Assembly: GCF_017377735.1 (NCBI RefSeq)
Contig: NZ_JAFVMH010000003.1
Span: forward strand, 186,001-250,000
Direction: 5' to 3'
Length of the DNA stretch: 64,000 nt
Source of the DNA: Acetobacter garciniae
GTDB lineage: Bacteria; Pseudomonadota; Alphaproteobacteria; Acetobacterales; Acetobacteraceae
In this document: positions 44,844 to 52,679 of the stretch, piece after piece
Position numbering within the stretch: the stretch's first letter is position 1
Layout: the number at the start of each line of letters is the position of its first letter
Made by a program: the position numbers and the translations under genes
Notes under the pieces: generated by a model
What the model was told of the DNA's origin: nothing
The model's database searches: none
What the model saw: only the letters and a program-made list of their open reading frames with translations

Positions 44844-45824
44844 TTAAAGGTAAAGGCGGCCGTTTGTCAGGTACTCTTGCACATAACGCGTGACACCTTC
44901 TTCAAGCGGTGTGAACTCTCCCTTGTACCCCGCCGCGCGCAGGCGGGTCAGGTCGGCCTGCGTGTAGCTCTGGTATTGGCCGCGCAATGAGGGCGGCATG
45001 TCAACAAATTCCACGTCCCGCGCCACGCCCAGCGCGTCGCACACGGCATAGGCCACGTCCAGATACCTGCGGGCCCTGCCGGTGCCGCAGTTGAACAGCC
45101 CGCTGACCGAAGGCGTGTCGAACAGCCAGAGCAGCATGTTCACCACATCCCCCACCCAGATGAAGTCGCGCGCCTGCATGCCGTCGGAAAGGCCCGGCTT
45201 GTCCGAACGGAACAGCCGTACGGGCCCGCCTGCGCGCAGTTCGTCGTATTTGACCTTGACCACCGAAATCATCTTGCCCTTGTGGTATTCGTTCGGGCCA
45301 AAGACGTTAAAGAACTTCAGTCCCGCCCATTGTGGGGGGCAGGGCGCGCCCGCCTGGGCCGTATTGACGGCATAGCGGTCGAAAACATGCTTGGACCAGC
45401 CATACAGGTTCAGCGGCACCAGCGTATCCAGCCGGGCCGGATCGTCGCTGAACAGTTCGGGACGGTCCGCCCCGCCATAGGTCGCGGCGGACGAGGCATA
45501 GATAAAGCGTGTCTGCGTACGCGCGCACCACTGCCACAGATCCTGCGACAGGGCGACATTGGTGCGCCAGACCAGATCGCCGTCGCGTGCGGTGGTTTCG
45601 CTGATCGCCCCCATGTGGAACACGGCCTGTGCGCCGGGCAGGGATTCCAGGAAGGCGGGCAGTTCGTCGGGGGTGACCAGCCGTGTGGGCGGATGTGCCG
45701 CGATGTTGCGCCATTTCCCCTCTGTGCCCAGCCAGTCGACAATGACAGTGTCCAGCCCCCGGGCGGCCAGTGCCGCCTGAAGGCAGGAGCCGATAAAACC
45801 GGCCCCGCCTGTGATGATGATCAT
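44844..45824 (-). CDS. hldD: ADP-L-glycero-D-manno-heptose 6-epimerase
   Basis: A 326-aa extended-SDR epimerase that makes ADP-L-glycero-D-manno-heptose for lipopolysaccharide core. The cofactor motif GGAGFIGSC is at the N-terminus, FHMGAISET, the catalytic YxxxK pair in YGWSKHVFDRYA, and FFNVFGPNEYHKGKMISV are HldD hallmarks. C-terminal SDGMQARDFIWVGDVVN matches too. Length is normal (about 310-330). Start ATG 45822-45824. It lies 62 bases upstream of lgt on the same strand. The rest of the heptose pathway is not in the window. Confidence 0.94.
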   Translation of the reverse strand: MIIITGGAGFIGSCLQAALAARGLDTVIVDWLGTEGKWRNIAAHPPTRLVTPDELPAFLESLPGAQAVFHMGAISETTARDGDLVWRTNVALSQDLWQWCARTQTRFIYASSAATYGGADRPELFSDDPARLDTLVPLNLYGWSKHVFDRYAVNTAQAGAPCPPQWAGLKFFNVFGPNEYHKGKMISVVKVKYDELRAGGPVRLFRSDKPGLSDGMQARDFIWVGDVVNMLLWLFDTPSVSGLFNCGTGRARRYLDVAYAVCDALGVARDVEFVDMPPSLRGQYQSYTQADLTRLRAAGYKGEFTPLEEGVTRYVQEYLTNGRLYL

Positions 45825-46114
45825 GAAGGCGCACTATAGGGGCAGGTCGTCATCCCTCCAAGTCGGCAAATCCATGGGCTGACCCCGAAAAAGTGCCGGC
45901 TTGTGCGCCAGCCCCCTTGCGTGCTGGCCCCTGGCACCCTGCCTGCGCCGGTTCCGGTGTGCCTGCCCCCGCGCCCCAAACTTCTCGCGCGTCCGTTGCC
46001 GCCGGGTGGGCTGCCGCCTTTAAAATTCGACGCGCATATAGCCAGGCGGGGCGCAGTTTTCTAGCATGGCCGGTGGTGATGAACACACACTGAACCGTAC
46101 AGGACGTGAATCGT

Positions 46115-46414
46115 ATGAGTGATGAAATTTCAGTTGTCGCTATTCTGAAGGCCAAGCCGGGGTGCGAGGCCGCCGTGGCAGCGGCTATGGTGGCGGGCAT
46201 TGCCCCCTCCCGCGCAGAGGCGGGGAACAGGTCCTACGTGCCCACCCGTGACCAGGACGACCCGCACACGCTGATGTTCGTGGAACGCTGGGCCAGCCGC
46301 CAGGCCTTTGCCGAACATCTGGAAACACCGCATTTCAAGCTTCTGGCGGCAACGCTCGAAAGCCTGCTGAGCGAGCCCCCCAAGATCCACATGCTCGAAG
46401 CCCTGCCCACCTGA
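46115..46414 (+). CDS. antibiotic biosynthesis monooxygenase-like (ABM/YgiN) protein
   Basis: A 99-aa ABM-domain protein. EISVVAILKAKPGCEAAV and GNRSYVPTRDQDDPHTLMFVERWASRQAF show the ferredoxin-like pattern with FxExW-like FVERW, as in YgiN and other quinol or short aromatic oxygenases. LETPHFKLLAATLESLLSEP is the C-terminal helix and strand. Such proteins dimerise and need no cofactor. The start ATG 46115 is chosen; a GTG 9 bases upstream is in frame. It is a single gene followed by a strong hairpin. The substrate is unknown. Confidence 0.82.
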   Translation: MSDEISVVAILKAKPGCEAAVAAAMVAGIAPSRAEAGNRSYVPTRDQDDPHTLMFVERWASRQAFAEHLETPHFKLLAATLESLLSEPPKIHMLEALPT

Positions 46415-46426
46415 ACCGCAGGTCAC

Positions 46427-46463
46427 GCACCCGGTCAGGCACTGCGGTTTCCTGACCGGGTGC
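46427..46463. terminator. hairpin after the ABM gene
   Basis: GCACCCGGTCAGG (46427-46439) and CCTGACCGGGTGC (46451-46463) form a perfect 13-bp stem with an 11-base loop, 13 bases after the stop codon. There is no T-run, so it may need Rho or serve as an mRNA-stabilising end. It could also stop transcripts coming from tRNA-Arg. Confidence 0.6.
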
Positions 46464-46694
46464 AAGAGCCCTTAATCCATTGGAGAGGGGCCGCTGGGGA
46501 TACGCGGCTCGCGGCTGGCTGACCGGTTACAGGACCAGTGCCCTGTGGCGGGGCGCAGGTTTGCACGCCCATATGGCCCCACCTGCCCGACAGGAAAAAG
46601 GGATGCCCAAGGCCGCATTGCCCAAGTTCGCCCTGCACGCGCGGAGTGTCCGCCTATGCACGGTGTCAGGTGTAAAATTTTCAGGAAGAAAAAG

Positions 46695-46771
46695 TGGTGC
46701 ACCCGAAAGGACTCGAACCTCTAACCCCCAGATTCGTAGTCTGGTGCTCTATCCAATTGAGCTACGGGTGC
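46695..46771 (-). tRNA. tRNA-Arg (ACG)
   Basis: A 77-base tRNA on the minus strand with encoded CCA. Acceptor stem GCACCCG/CGGGTGC, anticodon stem CCAGA/TCTGG with loop CTACGAA (anticodon ACG, A34 expected to be edited to inosine), T-arm with GGTTCGAGTCC. A T-rich run follows on the minus strand. Confidence 0.97.
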
Positions 46772-46908
46772 GCCGTGAGGGGGTGTTTAGCCGAGCGGCC
46801 CTGTCTGGGCAAGCCCCAAAAATCCAGTTTTGCGTTTTTTTTCGCTTATCGGCTTTTTTGCTTTGTTTTCCTTCGCTTGGTTGGCAGCCACACTCAGCCC
46901 CTGCCACG

Positions 46909-47388
46909 TCAGCGGCCCAGAAAATTGTGCAGCGCGTGCGAGGTGGGGCGGCGCAGCGTGACATGGGCGCGGCATTCGGGCGTGCCGTAGACGCCTTCGA
47001 ACGTATCGCCCACGGGCCGGGCCTCGAACACCAGGGGCAGGGTCTGGTTCTTGGCGTCTTTCATGACAAGCTGGGCATGGTAATGCTGCTTGGCCTTGTC
47101 AGGCACGCCCCGCAGGATCAGCGAGCCTGTCTCGGGCACGAAAATCATCTTGTGGGTTTCGATCTGCATCAGCGACGTGCCGTTGACCGGGCAGTCCGTG
47201 CCCATGTCCTGCACCAATGTGCCCACCCAGTCCCCGTAGGGATCGTCCGCCGCCGACGCATCAGCCGCATAGGCGGCACTTCCCGGGGCGGGAAAGGCTG
47301 CAAGGCCGCAAGGCAGGACCATGCCGCAAAGCAGGGCCAGCAGCATGTGGCGGGTACGGGCCCCAGACCGGTGGCGGGGTGGGAACAT
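46909..47388 (-). CDS. secreted hypothetical protein (159 aa)
   Basis: A 159-aa protein with a clear signal peptide (HMLLALLCGMVLPCGLAAF, cleavage near SAAYAADA). The mature part contains DDPYGDWVGTLVQDMGTDCPV, a strand-rich middle (SGLILRGVPDKA-like SLILRGVPDKAKQHYHAQL) and paired cysteines, with a C-terminal LRRPTSHALHNFLGR. It is likely periplasmic or extracellular. The start at 47386-47388 is chosen because AGGAG lies 6 bases upstream; the frame is open much further but that part crosses the guaA promoter. Divergent from guaA. No family recognised. Confidence 0.75.
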   Translation of the reverse strand: MFPPRHRSGARTRHMLLALLCGMVLPCGLAAFPAPGSAAYAADASAADDPYGDWVGTLVQDMGTDCPVNGTSLMQIETHKMIFVPETGSLILRGVPDKAKQHYHAQLVMKDAKNQTLPLVFEARPVGDTFEGVYGTPECRAHVTLRRPTSHALHNFLGR

Positions 47389-47626
47389 GCGAATCTCCTG
47401 CATGGGCATGGTGTTGGAACTGAGAGATCTGTCGCGCACGCGAACTCTGGCCGGGTGCCGTGTTGCATGCAAGCCATCGCGGCTGGTGGCGGAGGCGCGC
47501 CGTGGTTTTAGAGGGTGACGATACGCCGCCATGGCATTATATCCGCTTGACATGACCACGTCCCCCGGTCGGCCATTCTGTTTACAGGACAGCCTGCCCG
47601 GCGCTGCCCAGAAAGACCAGTAGTCC

Positions 47627-49228
47627 ATGTCCGTTAACGCCACATCGCCTGTATCCCCTGACACGCTGGATGAAACCCTGCACCAGGACCGTATCCTGAT
47701 CCTGGATTTTGGCAGCCAGGTCACGCAGTTGATCGCCCGCCGGGTGCGCGAAAGTGGCGTTTACTGCGAAATCTGGCCCTATACCGCCACTGCCGAGCGG
47801 ATACAGGGTTTTTCCCCGCGCGGGATCATTCTGTCCGGCGGTCCGCGCAGCGTCAACGACCCCGATGCACCGCGCATTCCCGCCGAAGTGTTCGACCTGG
47901 GTGTTCCGGTCCTTGGTATCTGCTACGGCCAGCAGGCCATGTGCAAGCAGCTTGGCGGGCAGGTTGAAGGCGGAGACCACCGGGAATTCGGCCGCGCCTT
48001 TGTCGATATCGTGGAAGACTGCTCCCTGTTCCGTGGCGCGTGGTCGCGCGGCGGCCGCGAACAGGTCTGGATGAGCCATGGCGACCGTGTGGTGGAACTG
48101 CCCCCCGGTTTTCGTACCGTCGCGGTCAGCGAGGGCGCGCCCTTTGCCGTCATCGCGGATGAAGGGCGGCGGCTTTACGGCGTGCAGTTCCATCCCGAAG
48201 TGGTGCACACCCCCCATGGCGCGGCCTTGCTGAAAAACTTCACCCACGATGTGGCGGGCTGTTCGGGTGGCTGGACCATGGCCGGTTTCCGCGACATGGA
48301 AATTGCCCGTATCCGCGAACAGGTGGGCACGGGGCGGGTGATCTGCGGCCTCTCCGGCGGGGTGGATTCCTCCGTTGCCGCCGTGCTGATCCACGAAGCC
48401 ATCGGGGACCAGCTCACCTGCATTTTCGTCGATCACGGCATGCTCCGCGCAGGCGAGGCGGATGAGGTGATCCGCACCTTCCAGGGCCGGTTCAACATCC
48501 AGCTTGTCCACCGCGATGCATCCGACCTGTTCCTGGCCGCCCTGGACGGCGTGACGGACCCCGAAATCAAGCGCAAGACCATTGGCCGCCTGTTCGTCGA
48601 AGTGTTCGAGGAGGAAGCGACCAAGCTGGGTGGCGCGCAGTTCCTGGCGCAGGGCACGCTGTACCCAGATGTGATCGAGAGCGTGAGCTTTACGGGTGGC
48701 CCGTCCGTTACCATCAAGTCGCACCACAATGTGGGCGGCCTGCCCGAACGCATGAACATGAAACTGGTCGAACCGCTGCGCGAATTGTTCAAGGACGAAG
48801 TGCGCGACCTGGGGCGTGAACTGGATATTCCCGAAAGCATCGTCGGCCGCCATCCGTTCCCCGGGCCGGGGCTTGCCATCCGCATTCCCGGCGCCATCAC
48901 GGTTGAAAAACTGGACCTGCTGCGCAAGGTCGATACCGTTTTCCTTGAAGAAATCCGCGCGGCCGGCCTGTACGATGCCATCTGGCAGGCCTTCGCGGTT
49001 CTCCTGCCCGTGCGCACCGTGGGTGTGATGGGCGACGGCCGCACCTACGACCAGGCCTGCGCCCTGCGCGCCGTCACCAGCACCGACGGCATGACAGCAG
49101 ATGTCTACCCCTTCGACATGAGCTTCCTGACCCGTGTCGCAGGCCGCATCGTCAACGAAGTCCGCGGTATCAACCGCGTGACTTACGACATCACCTCCAA
49201 ACCCCCGGGCACGATCGAGTGGGAATAA
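47627..49228 (+). CDS. guaA: GMP synthase (glutamine-hydrolysing)
   Basis: A 533-aa enzyme that aminates XMP to GMP. The N-terminal class-I glutaminase has [15 protein letters not shown], nucleophile Cys in [14 protein letters not shown] and the His/Glu in [11 protein letters not shown]. The synthetase half has P-loop [24 protein letters not shown] and the C-terminal dimer domain with [13 protein letters not shown] and PPGTIEWE. All catalytic residues appear intact. A TTGACA at 47547-47552 may be the -35 element. It is a single gene followed by a palindromic repeat. Confidence 0.97.
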   Translation: MSVNATSPVSPDTLDETLHQDRILILDFGSQVTQLIARRVRESGVYCEIWPYTATAERIQGFSPRGIILSGGPRSVNDPDAPRIPAEVFDLGVPVLGICYGQQAMCKQLGGQVEGGDHREFGRAFVDIVEDCSLFRGAWSRGGREQVWMSHGDRVVELPPGFRTVAVSEGAPFAVIADEGRRLYGVQFHPEVVHTPHGAALLKNFTHDVAGCSGGWTMAGFRDMEIARIREQVGTGRVICGLSGGVDSSVAAVLIHEAIGDQLTCIFVDHGMLRAGEADEVIRTFQGRFNIQLVHRDASDLFLAALDGVTDPEIKRKTIGRLFVEVFEEEATKLGGAQFLAQGTLYPDVIESVSFTGGPSVTIKSHHNVGGLPERMNMKLVEPLRELFKDEVRDLGRELDIPESIVGRHPFPGPGLAIRIPGAITVEKLDLLRKVDTVFLEEIRAAGLYDAIWQAFAVLLPVRTVGVMGDGRTYDQACALRAVTSTDGMTADVYPFDMSFLTRVAGRIVNEVRGINRVTYDITSKPPGTIEWE

Positions 49229-49677
49229 GGGCTGTGTCCTAACAGATGTTTCCCTGATAGATTTGGGCATAACAGAGGGCAGTAGGGTATGAGGGGCGGC
49301 GCTACATGAGTGTGCTGTTGCGGTCCGATCCCTAAAAGACCTTTTTAAAACAAGCTATTGATCAATAATGATAAAAGTTTTTGGGTGTCGCCTTTTTCCA
49401 AAAAGGCGACGTTTTCTGAAGCTTTTTGGAAAAAGCTTCACCAAAGACTTTTGTCTATTGATGCGATATTGCGGGGACAAGCTTTTGAAATGGCCCCTAA
49501 ACCCGCGTCGGGCGTGAGTTATGCACCGCCGTCCTGTGCCCCGATCAGGTAAAGCGTGCCGCCGGGGGAGCATGCGGTAATAATTGCCAGAATGGCAGGC
49601 ATGCCGGGGGCGCTTTCCCTGTTTTCTGTCGTGACGCTAAGACTATGCGCACAGGTCGGTGTCGATGAGGAAGCGTC
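49229..49677. other. intergenic region after guaA with repeat copy B
   Basis: About 450 bases containing the palindromic repeat at 49373-49450 and no supported gene. The stretch up to about 49372 is AT-rich, unlike the flanks. The rest (49500-49640) is GC-rich and featureless. The end holds the ribosome-binding site GAGGAAGCGTC of the membrane-protein gene. Confidence 0.4.
49373..49450. repeat. AT-rich palindromic repeat, copy B
   Basis: Two perfect hairpins in tandem: GTCGCCTTTTT-CC-AAAAAGGCGAC (49387-49410) and TGAAGCTTTTT-GG-AAAAAGCTTCA (49417-49440), each with 11-bp arms, framed by AAAAGTTT (49373-49380) and CCAAAGACTT (49441-49450). The best-preserved copy. It sits 145 bases after guaA and could act as a two-way transcription stop. 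Confidence 0.8.
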
Positions 49678-50190
49678 ATGAGTGTCACATGGGGGGATTT
49701 TCAGGCCATTATTCAGCTTTCAGCGGGCTTGAATGTCGCCATTTTAAGCTTTGTGGATATCAGTATTCCCGCCATCAAGGAGCGGCGACGGGTTTTTACC
49801 AAGGCGCGGCAGGAACTCGATATCTACCGCAAGAATCCGCATAAGACGACGGAAGAAGACAAGCAGCACCATAGCAATATGGTCGGGGAAATCGACAAGC
49901 AGCTTTTCGACCTGTGGCGGGAGACCAATGATTTTGAAAGCGTGGAAGATTCCATGATCAAGGTCACCGGCGTGTGCGGTTTTATCGGCGCTGTGCTGAG
50001 CATCGGCCTGCTCTGGATTTCGGGCCTGCACTATGACGATCCCATAGGGCTGAAGGGCGAATGTCTTGCGGTCCTGTCCTTTTTCTCTCTGGCCGCCGCC
50101 TTTACGTTGAACTACATAACGGCATCCAAGGCATCGCATTATACATCGCGCTGCAACACGCTGCGCCATCAGATGCAGCAGAAGCTCTGA
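49678..50190 (+). CDS. hypothetical membrane protein with three helices (170 aa)
   Basis: A 170-aa protein. One hydrophobic segment near the N-terminus (AGLNVAILSFVDISI) is followed by a charged, helix-forming middle (residues about 35-95, e.g. KERRRVFTKARQELDIY, KTTEEDKQHHSN), then two membrane helices (TGVCGFIGAVLSIGLLWISG and CLAVLSFFSLAAAFTLNYI). GAGGAAGCGTC precedes the ATG. It is not recognised. The short charged stretch between helices suggests a cytosolic domain. It lies alone between repeat copy B and the GST gene. Confidence 0.7.
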   Translation: MSVTWGDFQAIIQLSAGLNVAILSFVDISIPAIKERRRVFTKARQELDIYRKNPHKTTEEDKQHHSNMVGEIDKQLFDLWRETNDFESVEDSMIKVTGVCGFIGAVLSIGLLWISGLHYDDPIGLKGECLAVLSFFSLAAAFTLNYITASKASHYTSRCNTLRHQMQQKL

Positions 50191-50325
50191 CAGCCGGCAA
50201 CGGGTTCTGAGCGGCTACCCCTTCTGTCTTTTTGCGGTCTGGTCCGCTGTCGGGCACTTTTTTGCCGCGCCGTGCGGGGGATTTTACGCGGGCTGAAATT
50301 TACGTCATGCTCGGCTTCCCTGTAA

Positions 50326-50946
<621 letters not shown>

Positions 50947-50955
50947 AAAACGCAT

Positions 50956-51771
50956 TCACTCTTCCACGCGGGCGCCGCCATCCGGCGTGCCTTCGCGCCA
51001 GTAACCCGCCGCCCGGACCTGCTCGCGCGCAAGCCCTTTTTCCACCATAAGGCAATCGCGCAGGGTGCGGGCGGTCCTGATTTCAGCGCCAACCCAGGCA
51101 TGGATATCCGAACCGGGCAGGGTTGTCTGCCGCAGCGTGTTGACCAGCACGTCGGACTGGCCCGCAGGGGTGCCATTGCGCGGCAGCCACTGGATGGTGG
51201 CGTCGGCCTGCGTGTCGAGCACACGTTTTTCCGCCATGTCGGCAACCTCGATCAGGGCAAGGACCTTGCTGCCCGCGGGCAGTTCCTCCAGCCGTCGGGC
51301 TATGGCGGGCAGGGCGGTTTCATCCCCCATCAGCAGGGAGGCGGCATAGGTGTCGGGCACCAGGAACGATCCGCGTGGCCCACCCATGCCCAGCCACTGG
51401 CCGAGTTGCGCCTGGGCTGCCCAACTGGTCGCCGGACCATCGCCATGCAGGACGAATTCTATGGCAAGTTCACGCGTCTGCGGGTTGAAGGCGCGCGGTG
51501 TGTAGTCGCGCATGATCGCAGGGGCCGCCGGATCGCGCACCGGCTTGCCATCCGCGATTGCGGGCAGGACGGGTCTGTCTGTGCCCGGCAGCGGAAAGAA
51601 CAGCTTGACGTGATCGTCCGCCGCCCCGGTGGTGAAACCCTCCAGATCGTCGCCGGTAAAAATGATCCGGCGCATGCGGGGGGACAGGGGTTCGATCCGC
51701 GCGACCTGGATCATGCGCAGCCGCAGGGGATAGCGCACACGCATTGCCGTGTGGCGAGGGAGTGAGGTCAT
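50956..51771 (-). CDS. NADPH-dependent ferric-siderophore reductase (NfeF/YqjH-like, SIP family)
   Basis: A 271-aa siderophore-interacting protein that reduces Fe3+ in siderophores with FAD and NAD(P)H. The FAD motif RDYTPR, an FxGDDLEGF block, and LLMGDETALPAIARRLEELP fit ViuB/YqjH. The C-terminal AWVGAEIRTARTLRDCLMVEKGLAREQVRAAGYWREG is the SIP signature. It lies 21 bases downstream of the PadR regulator in one operon, the same pairing as nfeF-nfeR (yqjH-yqjI) in E. coli. Start ATG 51769-51771. Confidence 0.92.
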   Translation of the reverse strand: MTSLPRHTAMRVRYPLRLRMIQVARIEPLSPRMRRIIFTGDDLEGFTTGAADDHVKLFFPLPGTDRPVLPAIADGKPVRDPAAPAIMRDYTPRAFNPQTRELAIEFVLHGDGPATSWAAQAQLGQWLGMGGPRGSFLVPDTYAASLLMGDETALPAIARRLEELPAGSKVLALIEVADMAEKRVLDTQADATIQWLPRNGTPAGQSDVLVNTLRQTTLPGSDIHAWVGAEIRTARTLRDCLMVEKGLAREQVRAAGYWREGTPDGGARVEE

Positions 51772-51792
51772 GACAGGTTCCGAATTCAGGCT

Positions 51793-52422
51793 TCAGTGCG
51801 ATGGGCCAAGGATTTCGCGGGCCGCACGGTTCAGGATTTCCGCTATGCGGCGGGCTTCCTCCACCGAACAGCCGCGCTTGCTCATGAGAGCCTGCTTGAT
51901 CGTGCGCCGGGCCTGGTGGATTTCATCCGCCGCCTGCGGGTCGGATGCGTCCACACCGGCAAATGCTTCACGCACCTCGGACATACGGCTGCCGATCCGT
52001 GCCAGCGTGTCCAGAATGGCGTCCACCCGGGGGCGGTTCGCTTCAAGATGCGTGCGGCCTGCCTCCGTCAGCGTATACAGCTTGCGGTTGCCCTCGGGCG
52101 TTGCAGCAGCCTGGCCGATTTCGTCCAGATAGGTCAGGGCCGGGTAGATCATACCCGGGCTGGGGGCATAGAAACCGCCCGATTTTTCTTCCAACTGGCG
52201 GATCAGTTCGTAGCCATGGGCCGGGCGTTCGGCCAGTAGGGCGAGCAGGAGAAGCTGAAGCTCCTCCGAACTGAACTTGCGGCTGGCCGGAAAATCCCCC
52301 CCACCGAACCGGCGGCCGAAGCTGCCGCCAAAGCCATGCCCCCCGCCTGGGCCCCCTTTCTGGCGGCCCACGAACTGGAAGGGTGCATGATGATGATGTC
52401 TGGTTTTCTGTGTTCTGATCAT
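51793..52422 (-). CDS. PadR-family regulator with His-rich N-terminus (NfeR/YqjI-like)
   Basis: A 209-aa PadR transcription factor. The N-terminus has THHHHAPF-type histidines (RHHHHAPF) and a Gly-rich stretch (residues 25-45), as in the E. coli metal-responsive YqjI. Residues 52-130 are a winged helix: ELQLLLLALLAERPAHGYELIRQLEE, GMIYPALTYLDEIG, NRKLYTLTEAGRTHLEANR. The rest is a dimerising helix. It is followed by the siderophore reductase gene, which it probably represses. The ATG at 52420-52422 has no clear ribosome-binding site because the operator covers that position, suggesting leaderless or repressor-blocked translation. Confidence 0.9.
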   Translation of the reverse strand: MIRTQKTRHHHHAPFQFVGRQKGGPGGGHGFGGSFGRRFGGGDFPASRKFSSEELQLLLLALLAERPAHGYELIRQLEEKSGGFYAPSPGMIYPALTYLDEIGQAAATPEGNRKLYTLTEAGRTHLEANRPRVDAILDTLARIGSRMSEVREAFAGVDASDPQAADEIHQARRTIKQALMSKRGCSVEEARRIAEILNRAAREILGPSH

Positions 52423-52450
52423 GTCGTAAGATATACATATCGTAAGATAT
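52421..52450 (-). promoter_or_regulatory. twin palindromic operator of the PadR-SIP operon
   Basis: Two near-identical 14-bp palindromes, ATGTCGTAAGATAT (52421-52434) and ATATCGTAAGATAT (52437-52450), repeat with 16-base spacing. TCGTAAGATATA is a perfect 12-base direct repeat (52424-52435, 52440-52451). They touch the start codon, so protein binding would block transcription or ribosome entry. They are the natural candidates for autoregulation by the adjacent PadR protein. Confidence 0.7.
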
Positions 52451-52679
52451 AACGCAAGACCTGTTTTTCATCGCCTTGCGGACCGCATGCCGGCCGGCGG
52501 CGTAATGGCCCCCACAGCGTTACGTTTTTGAAGGAAGTGCGGTTCCCGCCCGCCTGCGTCATGCGTGTGGGTCAGGTTCGGGTGGCGATGAGGCCGGGCA
52601 GGGACGCTGATGCCTCGGGCGGGGCCTGTCTTGCGGAGGGGATTCTATCAGGGCGGGGCGTGCGCCCTGCGCGGCAACG

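Noticed and set aside
47582..49270. 562-codon minus-strand ORF over guaA
   Set aside because: Antisense of a fully conserved GMP synthase.
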